Below are positions 1-6,535 of a DNA stretch of 64,000 nucleotides, one piece after another. The DNA is taken from NCBI GenBank assembly GCA_020435965.1, contig JAGQYS010000037.1, positions 35,900-99,899 on the forward strand, written 5' to 3'. The stretch comes from Flavobacteriaceae bacterium (lineage in GTDB: Bacteria; Bacteroidota; Bacteroidia; Flavobacteriales; Flavobacteriaceae). The notes under the pieces were generated by a model. The model searched no databases. It saw only the letters and a list, made by a program, of their open reading frames with translations, and was not told where the DNA came from. Positions within the stretch are counted from its first letter, which is position 1; each line of letters begins with the position of its first letter. Both the position numbers and the translations under genes were made by a program.

Positions 1-539
1 TGACCGATTTAGATAAAATAATACAAAACACTATTTTTTCGAGAGAAGTGGTTAAAAAACTCATGTTTTTTGCCTGCGAGATGCCTCAGGAAATGCAACG
101 TGTAAACATCATTCCAAACATAAAAAACGCCATTAATCTATTAGATGCTACCTTTAGAAAAGAGCAGGTAAAATATATTGTAAAGATTGAAGATGATGAG
201 CTATGGTTGCGCGCAGACCCAATACAGCTCACCCAAATTATTTTTAATTTACTTATGAATGCTATTTATTTTTCTCCAAAGGATGGTTTGGTAACCATAG
301 AAGCACAACAAACCAAGAAGGATGTGGTTTTAAAAATTTCAGACCAAGGCAAAGGCTTTACACCTGAGGCGTTGGAAAAAATATTCCAGCCTTTTTTTAC
401 CACTAAACCAACAGGCGATGGTTCAGGTTTAGGATTAAGTGTGGTACATGGTATCGTAGCATCACACAAAGGCACCATCACAGCACAAAATAACCCAAAT
501 AAAGGTGCTATATTTACAGTAACATTACCAAAAACCTAA
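1..539 (+). CDS. Sensor histidine kinase, C-terminal part (start lies left of the window)
   Basis: The reading frame is open from the first bases, so the gene begins outside the window. What is visible is the end of the dimerisation helices and a complete HATPase_c domain, with an N box (NLLMNAIYFSP), G1 box (DQGKGF) and G2 box (GDGSGLGLSVV). The protein would autophosphorylate on a histidine outside the window and pass the phosphate to a response regulator. The stop is only 2 bp before the NtrC-type regulator at 542, so the two form a cognate two-component pair in one transcript. The sensory domains cannot be seen, so the input signal is unknown. The first ATG/GTG codons inside the window are internal, not real starts. 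Confidence 0.9.
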   Translation, partial: TDLDKIIQNTIFSREVVKKLMFFACEMPQEMQRVNIIPNIKNAINLLDATFRKEQVKYIVKIEDDELWLRADPIQLTQIIFNLLMNAIYFSPKDGLVTIEAQQTKKDVVLKISDQGKGFTPEALEKIFQPFFTTKPTGDGSGLGLSVVHGIVASHKGTITAQNNPNKGAIFTVTLPKT

Positions 540-541
540 GG

Positions 542-1870
542 ATGCAATTGCGTAAAGAAAATATATTAATTGTTGATGACGATATTAATATTTTAGAGTT
601 GTTACAACGCCATTTACAATCCTGGAACTACCATACTTTTAAAGCTGTTTCTGTTAAAGAAGCAGTAACCATTTTACGCGACACCAAAATAGATTTATTA
701 ATTACAGACTTAAAAATGCCTGAAATAGATGGCTCAGAACTCATAAAATTTGTATCAGAACATTATCCAACATTACCAAAACTGGTAGTTACTGGTTATC
801 CATCTGTGCAAGATTCTTTAGCAGCTATCAAATCTGGTGTTGTAGATTATTTAACCAAGCCCTTTACAAAAGACGAATTAAAAACAGCGATAGATAATTC
901 ACTTATAAATTTAGAAAATAATCCTCAAAAACTGATAAAACCTACCAAAGAATCAAATGAAGCTTACGGAGAAATTATAGGAAATTCTGAAAAGATTAAT
1001 GATGTTATTCAGGTTATAGAACGCGTTAAAAATAATAAGGCCACAATTTTTATAAAAGGAGAAAGTGGCACAGGAAAAGAGTTGGTTGCACGCGCTATAC
1101 ATTATCAAGGAAAATTTGCAAGAGCACCATTTATTGCAGTAAACTGTGGAGCCATTCCAGAAAATTTACTCGAAGCAGAATTATTTGGATACGTAAAAGG
1201 CGCTTTTACTGGAGCTGAAACCAATAGAGATGGTTTTTTTCAAGCAGCCAATGGAGGCACCATTTTTTTGGACGAAATAGGTAATGCTTCATTAGCTGTG
1301 CAATCTCGATTATTGCGAGTGCTTCAGGAAAAGGAAATTGTTAAAGTTGGTGCAACTAAAGCTGAGAAGATTGACGTACGAATCATAGCTGCTACCAATA
1401 GTGATTTGAGAGACATGATACAAAAACAAACTTTTAGGGAAGATTTGTTTTATCGTTTAACAGTTGTAGAAATAAATGTTGCACCCTTGCGAGAGCGAAA
1501 AGATGATATTTCGTTACTAGTTGATAAATTTCTTTTTAAATATGGTATAGAGTATAAAGATCGTTTTGTGAAAATCACACCTGAAGCTTTAAAGATTTTA
1601 GAACGTTATACTTGGCCTGGAAATATACGTGAACTTGAAAATGTTATTCAACGAGCGGTAATTATGTGCGATAAAATGATCGATATTGAGCAGTTGCCAG
1701 AACACTTAAAATATAACTTGGATTTTTCTGAAAACAAACTTCTTCCACTTAAAGAAATCGAAAAAAAGTATATCGAAAAAGTATTACGCGCTACTGGAAA
1801 TAATAAAACCAAAGCTGCAGAAATTCTTCAAATAGACAGAAAAACCATTCGTCAAAAACTTTCTGAATAA
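542..1870 (+). CDS. NtrC-family sigma-54-dependent response regulator
   Basis: This 442-aa protein has the three-domain NtrC architecture. An N-terminal receiver has acidic residues D12-D14, phosphoacceptor D56 (ITDLKMP) and K106. The AAA+ sigma-54 activator domain has Walker A GESGTGKE at 173-180, the sigma-54-contacting GAFTGA loop at 220-225 and Walker B GGTIFLDE at 238-245. A Fis-type helix-turn-helix closes the C-terminus (NNKTKAAEILQIDRKTIRQKL). The intact GAFTGA loop means it should truly activate sigma-54 RNA polymerase rather than act as a repressor. The kinase gene lies 2 bp upstream. A perfect -24/-12 promoter lies 138 bp downstream, ahead of the glutamate dehydrogenase operon, which is the obvious target. 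Confidence 0.96.
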   Translation: MQLRKENILIVDDDINILELLQRHLQSWNYHTFKAVSVKEAVTILRDTKIDLLITDLKMPEIDGSELIKFVSEHYPTLPKLVVTGYPSVQDSLAAIKSGVVDYLTKPFTKDELKTAIDNSLINLENNPQKLIKPTKESNEAYGEIIGNSEKINDVIQVIERVKNNKATIFIKGESGTGKELVARAIHYQGKFARAPFIAVNCGAIPENLLEAELFGYVKGAFTGAETNRDGFFQAANGGTIFLDEIGNASLAVQSRLLRVLQEKEIVKVGATKAEKIDVRIIAATNSDLRDMIQKQTFREDLFYRLTVVEINVAPLRERKDDISLLVDKFLFKYGIEYKDRFVKITPEALKILERYTWPGNIRELENVIQRAVIMCDKMIDIEQLPEHLKYNLDFSENKLLPLKEIEKKYIEKVLRATGNNKTKAAEILQIDRKTIRQKLSE

Positions 1871-1882
1871 CCTAATTTTTTC

Positions 1883-1918
1883 TGGTACATATTTACCCAG
1901 TTGGGTAATTTTGTACCA
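1883..1918. promoter_or_regulatory. Nested inverted repeat: candidate activator (enhancer) site or terminator hairpin
   Basis: Arms TGGTACA/TGTACCA enclose a second pair, TTACCC/GGGTAA, around a 4-base centre. It sits just after the stop of the sigma-54 activator gene and 91-126 bp upstream of the -24/-12 promoter, a usual distance for an upstream activating sequence bound by a Fis-type HTH dimer. There is no long T tract after it on the + strand, which argues against a pure intrinsic terminator, but it could serve both roles. Confidence 0.5.
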
Positions 1919-2008
1919 CTCCTAATTTTGTTTTGATTTTACAAACAACTCCTTAAATCCTTATAAACAAAGGGTTTTGATGTTTTATGTTGATTTTGGT
2001 AGCGGTTT

Positions 2009-2023
2009 TGGCACATGCATTGC
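2009..2023 (+). promoter_or_regulatory. Sigma-54 (RpoN) -24/-12 promoter
   Basis: The bases TGGCAC-N5-TTGC match the sigma-54 consensus exactly, with the invariant GG (2010-2011) and GC (2022-2023) separated by the required 10 bp. It lies 32 bp before the ATG of the 56-aa Cys4 protein and directly downstream of an NtrC-family activator gene. Both facts support it as the promoter of the operon that runs through glutamate dehydrogenase. Confidence 0.75.
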
Positions 2024-2054
2024 CTTTAGGTATGTGAATTGAAAAAATATTTTT

Positions 2055-2225
2055 ATGAACACAAATCACTTTAATATTTGTCCTGGTTGCATACATCGTA
2101 ATACATGTGTGCTAACTGCACAAAAGGACAAAGTTTGGTCTTGTAGCGAGTTTGATGAAATTCAACCAAATCACAAACCTCAAGACACAGATAAGCAACC
2201 AGAACTACAACTGGAATTAGCATAA
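2055..2225 (+). CDS. Small Cys4 (putative metal-binding) protein, 56 aa
   Basis: The frame runs from an ATG 32 bp after the sigma-54 promoter to TAA. The protein contains CPGC (Cys9, Cys12), a third cysteine at position 18 and a fourth at 30 in the stretch VWSCSEF, a pattern able to bind zinc or an iron-sulfur cluster. The tail is polar and glutamine/glutamate-rich. It is the first gene of the probable sigma-54-driven gdhA operon. I do not recognise a named family. Its position and the spacing of the cysteines suggest a real, conserved small protein rather than a chance frame. Confidence 0.65.
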   Translation: MNTNHFNICPGCIHRNTCVLTAQKDKVWSCSEFDEIQPNHKPQDTDKQPELQLELA

Positions 2226-2246
2226 CAATTTTAAATTATTTCAGCT

Positions 2247-2393
2247 ATGATTATTAAAAAAATAAAAGCAGCATTGAGAAGATTTGGTTTTACCAAATCG
2301 AGATTGCGTGAAAGCATAAAACCAAGTACAAGAGATATTTTTATTAGAGACAGATATAATCAAAGAAAAATAAGCACACGTCTTTTTAGCTAA
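2247..2393 (+). CDS. Small basic protein, 48 aa, unknown
   Basis: An ATG-started frame lies 21 bp after the preceding small gene and ends 53 bp before gdhA. The product is strongly basic (about 14 Arg/Lys in 48 residues), begins with a short amphipathic stretch (MIIKKIKAALRRFGF) and has no cysteine or membrane segment. Such composition fits a nucleic-acid- or membrane-surface-binding peptide, but no family is recognised. Support comes from its place in a compact same-strand gene set. Confidence 0.45.
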   Translation: MIIKKIKAALRRFGFTKSRLRESIKPSTRDIFIRDRYNQRKISTRLFS

Positions 2394-2446
2394 AAAAAAG
2401 AACCAATGTACCAAAACAAAAACAACAAAATTAAAATTAAAAAAAA

Positions 2447-3745
2447 ATGGCAATAGTCGCAGAAATTAAAAAACAAAAAAAACAGCCTGTTCGTGGCATG
2501 ATGGATAATGTTATGGAACAGTTTAATAGTGCAGCAGATAAAATTAATTTGCACCCAAGCATCAGAAAAATATTAAGTATAACCAATAACGAAATTATCG
2601 TAAACTTTCCTGTAAAGATGGATAATGGCGACGTGGAGATTTTTAGAGGTTATCGTGTACAACACAATAATGCTCTTGGACCTTACAAAGGAGGGTTGAG
2701 ATACCATCCAACAGTAGATATTGATGCTGCAAGAGCCTTGGCCATGTGGATGACCTGGAAAACATCGTTAGCTGGTTTGCCTTATGGTGGAGGTAAAGGA
2801 GGCATACAATTAGATCCTTCAAAATATTCAGAGAGCGAATTAGAGCGTATTACACGACGGTTCACCTTTGCATTGGCAGATAACATTGGTCCAGAACACG
2901 ATATTCCTGCTCCAGATGTGAACACCAACAGCCAAACCATGGCGTGGATGGCAGATACTTATATGAGTACTCGTCCACCAGCCGAACGTACTGCCAACCA
3001 ACACATAGTTACTGGAAAACCAGCAGGAAGTGGAGGGCTGGAAGGACGTGATAGAGCAACAGGTTTTGGTGTATTCTTGTCCATTAAATTTTGGGCAGAG
3101 AAAAACAACATCAACCTAACAGATAAAAAATTTATTGTTCAAGGGTTTGGTAATGTTGGCTATTGGGCAGCTTATTTTCTAGAAAAAGAAGGTGCAAAAT
3201 TAGTGGCAGTTCAAGACGCTTTTGGCAGTATAGAAAACCAAAAAGGAATTTCGGTTGAAGACTTGTTTAATTATACAAAAGCAAATAAAGGCAGTATTGT
3301 AGATTTTCCAGATGCCATGAGTTTAAACAAGGATGATTTTTTTGCTACCCATTGTGATATATGTATCCCAGCTGCATTAGGAAACCAAATCACTGCAGAC
3401 AATGCAATGGAAATAAAAGCAACCTTAGTGGCTGAAGGCGCCAACGGCCCAACTAATGTTGAAGGTGAAAAAATCCTTTTAGATAGAGGAATTACCATCA
3501 TACCAGATATTTTGTGTAATTCTGGAGGTGTTGTAGGAAGCTATTACGAGTGGCTGCAAAACCGAAATGGTGAGCTTTGGCAGCTTGATGAAGTCATGGC
3601 TAAACTAGAGAAAAAGCTTAGAGAGTCATTCAACAAAGTATATGATTATTCACAAAAAGAAAGCATGGACTTGCGTACAGCAGCATATTGTATTGCCATA
3701 CAGCGTATAGAACGTGCCTATATTGAAAGAGGTATTTTCCCATAA
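2447..3745 (+). CDS. gdhA: Glu/Leu/Phe/Val dehydrogenase (glutamate dehydrogenase type)
   Basis: The 432-aa protein catalyses reversible oxidative deamination of glutamate (or a related amino acid) to the 2-oxo acid with NAD(P), in the cytoplasm. The N-terminal catalytic domain shows PYKGGLRYHP (79-88), substrate-binding K105 and the catalytic lysine of LPYGGGKGG (K117). The C-terminal domain carries the Rossmann motif VQGFGNVG. Length and order fit the hexameric family. It lies in the probable sigma-54 operon, which makes nitrogen-responsive control plausible. The short form and lack of an allosteric tail suggest a small catabolic or ammonia-linking enzyme; leucine dehydrogenase is less likely. 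Confidence 0.93.
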   Translation: MAIVAEIKKQKKQPVRGMMDNVMEQFNSAADKINLHPSIRKILSITNNEIIVNFPVKMDNGDVEIFRGYRVQHNNALGPYKGGLRYHPTVDIDAARALAMWMTWKTSLAGLPYGGGKGGIQLDPSKYSESELERITRRFTFALADNIGPEHDIPAPDVNTNSQTMAWMADTYMSTRPPAERTANQHIVTGKPAGSGGLEGRDRATGFGVFLSIKFWAEKNNINLTDKKFIVQGFGNVGYWAAYFLEKEGAKLVAVQDAFGSIENQKGISVEDLFNYTKANKGSIVDFPDAMSLNKDDFFATHCDICIPAALGNQITADNAMEIKATLVAEGANGPTNVEGEKILLDRGITIIPDILCNSGGVVGSYYEWLQNRNGELWQLDEVMAKLEKKLRESFNKVYDYSQKESMDLRTAAYCIAIQRIERAYIERGIFP

Positions 3746-3768
3746 AACAATTTAAAACAAATAGCATA

Positions 3769-4191
3769 ATGAAGTACGGAAGTTTAATATTAGAAAAGAA
3801 AGAATATGTGTACTTAAAACGCATACTGAATGTCTCTGGTTATGCAAGTGATTTTCAAGCACAAAAATCGTTGCTAAAACTAAGTGAAGAACTCAAAAGT
3901 GCTCATATTGTTGATGAAGAAGACATGCCACAGGATGTTATTCGATTTAATAGTAAAGTCACCGTTGTTTCTGAAACCGGTTGGGAAAAAACACTACAAG
4001 TAGTAAACCCTAAAGACAGAGACGCTAAACAAGATAAAATTTCTGTCTTAATGCCAATGGGAGCAGCACTTTTTGGTTATTCAAATAACGATACTGTTGT
4101 ATGGGATTTTCCAGGAGGTACACAAGAGCTTAAAATAACTAATGTTACTCAAATGGAAACACTTAGAGGCATTGGAGATTTGGTAATTTAA
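3769..4191 (+). CDS. GreA/GreB C-terminal domain protein (Rnk-like)
   Basis: This 140-aa protein has an N-terminal helical segment of about 45 residues and a C-terminal FKBP-like GreA/GreB domain, with DVIRFNSKVTV near its start and the family stretch KISVLMPMGAALFGYSNND followed by VVWDFPGG. It lacks the long coiled coil with the acidic tip of true GreA, so it resembles Rnk, a regulator of nucleoside diphosphate kinase that binds RNA polymerase without cleavage activity. It starts 23 bp after gdhA and is followed by two helical-protein genes, so it is probably co-transcribed. The precise role is inferred from the family. Confidence 0.8.
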   Translation: MKYGSLILEKKEYVYLKRILNVSGYASDFQAQKSLLKLSEELKSAHIVDEEDMPQDVIRFNSKVTVVSETGWEKTLQVVNPKDRDAKQDKISVLMPMGAALFGYSNNDTVVWDFPGGTQELKITNVTQMETLRGIGDLVI

Positions 4192-4202
4192 AAAACATAC
4201 AA

Positions 4203-4622
4203 ATGGAAAATAGAAATATTGAAATTTTTAATCACGATACAGATCTAGACGTAACACATAAAATCAATACCATTGAGCTTGATAACTGGATCAATCATTT
4301 AAAATACATAAGTAAAGAACTGGTTAACTTAGTCAACTTATGTGCTGAAGGATTTAGTACAAAGCTAGAAGATGACAATGTTTTGGCAAGACTACAAAAA
4401 AAGATTGAAGAAAATGAAGCCTTATTAAATGCACTTCAAAAATATGCAATTTCTCGATCTGACATTGTTGAGTGCGAAGACACACAATGTGATATGGTTT
4501 ATATCACAGAGCATGAAACATACAGAAGAAGTTATTTATATCATCTTGATAAGTATAGAAGGCTTAAAGACGAGTTCTTTAATAAAGTTCAAGGTAAGTT
4601 TACACTACTAAACAAAAAATAA
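4203..4622 (+). CDS. Hypothetical alpha-helical protein, 139 aa (paralogue of the next gene)
   Basis: The protein is predicted almost wholly helical, with heptad-like stretches at about 28-50 and 60-80 and a basic helical C-terminus (YLYHLDKYRRLKDEFFNKV). No signal peptide or membrane segment is visible. It starts 11 bp after the GreA/Rnk-like gene and is followed 14 bp later by a shorter relative. The two align at their N-terminal helix (ELDNWINHLKYI versus LNLWISSLENF) and at the C-terminal helix. No family is recognised. A coiled-coil adaptor or structural role is only a guess. Confidence 0.7.
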   Translation: MENRNIEIFNHDTDLDVTHKINTIELDNWINHLKYISKELVNLVNLCAEGFSTKLEDDNVLARLQKKIEENEALLNALQKYAISRSDIVECEDTQCDMVYITEHETYRRSYLYHLDKYRRLKDEFFNKVQGKFTLLNKK

Positions 4623-4636
4623 CAACTGGTTTATTA

Positions 4637-5026
4637 TTGAACAATACCTTAACATATAAGCTAGATACACAAAGAAGGCTCTTTATAAAAAAAGATTTAG
4701 AGGAGCTAAATCTATGGATAAGTAGCTTAGAGAACTTTAATGTAGAGTTAGATCACTTTAGTGCTATAGAAAAACAACTCATACGTGATCACTCAACTTT
4801 AAGTTTAATACAAGGTTTGAGAAGAAGAAATGTATTGTGCATGGCAATGCTCTGTAAATATAACCAAGAGTTAACAACCGAATATGATTATGGTAAAACG
4901 GAGTATAATTTATCTAGAGCTAAGATACACGATAAAAAGCGAGAACAATTTTTAGAGCATTTAAAGGAGTTCAACAGTTTTAAAAACAATTTTTACAAAT
5001 TGTTAATGAAGTATAAACTAAAATAA
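4637..5026 (+). CDS. Hypothetical alpha-helical protein, 129 aa (paralogue of the preceding gene)
   Basis: The reading frame opens with a TTG codon; no ATG is available before residue 69, so TTG (or an adjacent ATT) must be used. The product is helical, with an N-terminal LEELNLWISSLENFNVEL segment like that of its neighbour and a very basic C-terminal helix (FYKLLMKYKLK). It closes the probable gdhA operon, since a strong bidirectional hairpin follows 26 bp after the stop. Function is unknown. Confidence 0.6.
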   Translation: MNNTLTYKLDTQRRLFIKKDLEELNLWISSLENFNVELDHFSAIEKQLIRDHSTLSLIQGLRRRNVLCMAMLCKYNQELTTEYDYGKTEYNLSRAKIHDKKREQFLEHLKEFNSFKNNFYKLLMKYKLK

Positions 5027-5051
5027 TAATGATTTGTTTTTGTTAGTTAGT

Positions 5052-5091
5052 AAAAAAGGGCAATTATCAATTAAGTATAATTGCCCTTTTT
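5052..5091. terminator. Bidirectional intrinsic terminator at the end of the gdhA operon
   Basis: GGGCAATTAT (5058-5067) pairs with ATAATTGCCC (5077-5086). The hairpin is flanked by an A run on the left and a T run on the right, so it can stop transcripts on both strands. It lies just outside the left att repeat. Before integration it would have been the natural terminator for ssrA reading on the minus strand. Confidence 0.85.
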
Positions 5092-5107
5092 ATTGTGGAG
5101 TCGCCGA
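5089..5107. repeat. Left attachment-site repeat (copy of ssrA 3' end)
   Basis: The bases TTTATTGTGGAGTCGCCGA are identical to 12830-12848, where they form the end of the intact tmRNA gene. On the left copy the sequence after the repeat diverges from ssrA, as expected for an integrase core crossover. The left copy also forms part of a 10+1+10 bp perfect palindrome (5094-5114), because the element's own next bases mirror the repeat. Confidence 0.9.
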
Positions 5108-5113
5108 CTCCAC

Positions 5114-5133
5114 ACTTTAACATACTTTAACAT
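5114..5133 (+). repeat. Tandem 10-bp repeat next to the left att core
   Basis: ACTTTAACAT occurs twice in direct tandem immediately inside the left att repeat. With a spacing near one helical turn it could bind integrase or excisionase side by side. This role is inferred from position only. Confidence 0.45.
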
Positions 5134-5159
5134 AATTAGGTATAGTTTAAAAATCAATT

Positions 5160-5184
5160 AATCCCTTTATTTTAGGGATTTTTT
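5160..5184 (+). terminator. Intrinsic terminator shielding the integrase gene
   Basis: AATCCCT pairs with AGGGATT across a 7-base loop and is followed by four T residues. It lies between the left att site and the integrase promoter, where it would stop host transcription from entering the element. Confidence 0.6.
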
Positions 5185-5206
5185 GTGTTTTATTATATTT
5201 TTGAGT

Positions 5207-5214
5207 TATATTTG
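5207..5214 (+). promoter_or_regulatory. Bacteroidota-type -7 element (TATATTTG) for the integrase
   Basis: TATATTTG fits the TAnnTTTG consensus of the main Bacteroidota sigma factor. It lies 53 bp before the integrase ATG and just upstream of three TGTCAACT repeats, so integrase bound there could repress its own gene. A TTTG at 5182-5185 could be the -33 element, though its spacing is slightly long. Confidence 0.45.
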
Positions 5215-5225
5215 ATTATAACATT

Positions 5226-5259
5226 ATTGTCAACTATTTTGTCAACTGTTTTGTCAACT
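5226..5259 (+). repeat. Three phased TGTCAACT repeats: candidate integrase arm-type sites
   Basis: TGTCAACT, or TGTCAACTA with the next base, occurs at 5228, 5240 and 5252, exactly 12 bp apart. The same motif pair recurs at the right end of the element (12773 and 12785), with a 22-bp block in common. Matching short repeats near both ends of a tyrosine-integrase element are typical of arm-type binding sites. Confidence 0.6.
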
Positions 5260-5266
5260 AGCATTT

Positions 5267-6535
5267 ATGACTCATTCATTCTTTTTAAAAGAACCTCAAG
5301 ATAGGATAGGGAAAAAACCTTCCCTTATTTTGTTCACTTGCCACTTCAATAGTGAAAAAAGAAAATTTGTCTATTCTACTGGCGAAAAAATCAGACCAAT
5401 CCATTGGAATTTTGAAGAAAATCGTCCAAAATTAAAAGGATCAATCAAAGACAGCAATTCAACCGCTATACAAACTCAATTAAATCGTTACTCTGATAAG
5501 TTTGAAGAAATAGAAGGGCTGTACTCCAGAATCAATGAAGATTTCACTTCCAAGGCTCTAAAAGAAGCCTTTAACCAAGAATTTAAAAAAACACCAGCTG
5601 GTAAAAATTTGTTCTTTAATGCTTATGATGATTTTACACGTGAAAAAATCAAACGAAAAGAATGGAAACCATCAACAATTAAACGTTACAAAAATATCAG
5701 AAACCATCTTGAGGAATTTGAGAAAAATAAAAAATATAAGTTGACCTTCAGTAAAATAAACAATAGATTTTATACTGAATTTATTGATTATTGTTACACA
5801 ACCTTAGATCACAATACTAATACATTTTCAAGAAATATTGGCTTGTTCAAAACCTTTATGTTTTGGGCTATCAAAGAAAAATACACTTACAACAATGCTT
5901 TTACTGATTTTAAAAAGCCAGAAAGAGTAATTACCAAAGAAGTAGCTTTAACATTGGAACAAATAAAAACTATTTTTGAGTTTGATCCTAAAAATAAAGC
6001 ACTAGAAAGAGTAAAGGATGTTTTTGTTTTTCAATGCCTCACAGGTTTACGTTTTGGAGAAATGAAACTTATTAATGAAAGAACCATTGTTAACAATTCA
6101 ATCATAATTAAGGAAGAAAAGAATGTTAACAAAGAAGCTAGGGAAATTCCACTTTTTGAAATATCAAACTATATATTAAAAAAGTACCAGTATAAGCTCC
6201 CTTTATTGAGCAACCAGAAACAAAATGAGTTTATTAAAGTTGTGTTTGAAAAAGCTGAATTTACGTTTGATGTTGAGTACAGTAGGACCAAAAACAAAGA
6301 GCATGAAATACTTGTAAAGCCATTTCATAAAAGGGTTTCTACTCATACAGCTCGTCGGACTTTTGTAACCATAATGAAAAAGAAAGGAATAGCAGATAAA
6401 ACAATAATGAATATGACTGGCCACAAAGACTTAAAAACCTTTAACACATATTATAAGGTTGATAATATAGCCAAAGTAGATGCTGTTAATTTGGCATTTG
6501 GGTCAATAAAGTTGCCTAAACTCAAAAAAGCTTGA
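5267..6535 (+). CDS. int: Tyrosine-type site-specific integrase
   Basis: This 422-aa recombinase has an N-terminal SAM-like/arm-binding region (about 1-110), a core-binding domain (about 115-215, helical, ending FMFWAIKEKY) and a C-terminal catalytic domain. Active-site residues visible are R262 in TGLRFGE, H360-x-x-R363 in HTARRTF, H386 in TGHKDLKTF and the nucleophile Tyr395 or Tyr396. Length and motifs match Bacteroidota integrases of conjugative and satellite elements. The ATG is preceded directly by three TGTCAACT repeats. The gene lies at the left end of the ssrA-inserted element and overlaps the next gene by 4 bp, so the two are probably translationally coupled. Confidence 0.95.
   Translation: MTHSFFLKEPQDRIGKKPSLILFTCHFNSEKRKFVYSTGEKIRPIHWNFEENRPKLKGSIKDSNSTAIQTQLNRYSDKFEEIEGLYSRINEDFTSKALKEAFNQEFKKTPAGKNLFFNAYDDFTREKIKRKEWKPSTIKRYKNIRNHLEEFEKNKKYKLTFSKINNRFYTEFIDYCYTTLDHNTNTFSRNIGLFKTFMFWAIKEKYTYNNAFTDFKKPERVITKEVALTLEQIKTIFEFDPKNKALERVKDVFVFQCLTGLRFGEMKLINERTIVNNSIIIKEEKNVNKEAREIPLFEISNYILKKYQYKLPLLSNQKQNEFIKVVFEKAEFTFDVEYSRTKNKEHEILVKPFHKRVSTHTARRTFVTIMKKKGIADKTIMNMTGHKDLKTFNTYYKVDNIAKVDAVNLAFGSIKLPKLKKA

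Noticed and set aside
2241..2453. 70-aa minus-strand frame across the small-gene region
   Set aside because: It is antisense to the 48-aa gene and translates the T-rich complement of an A-rich leader.
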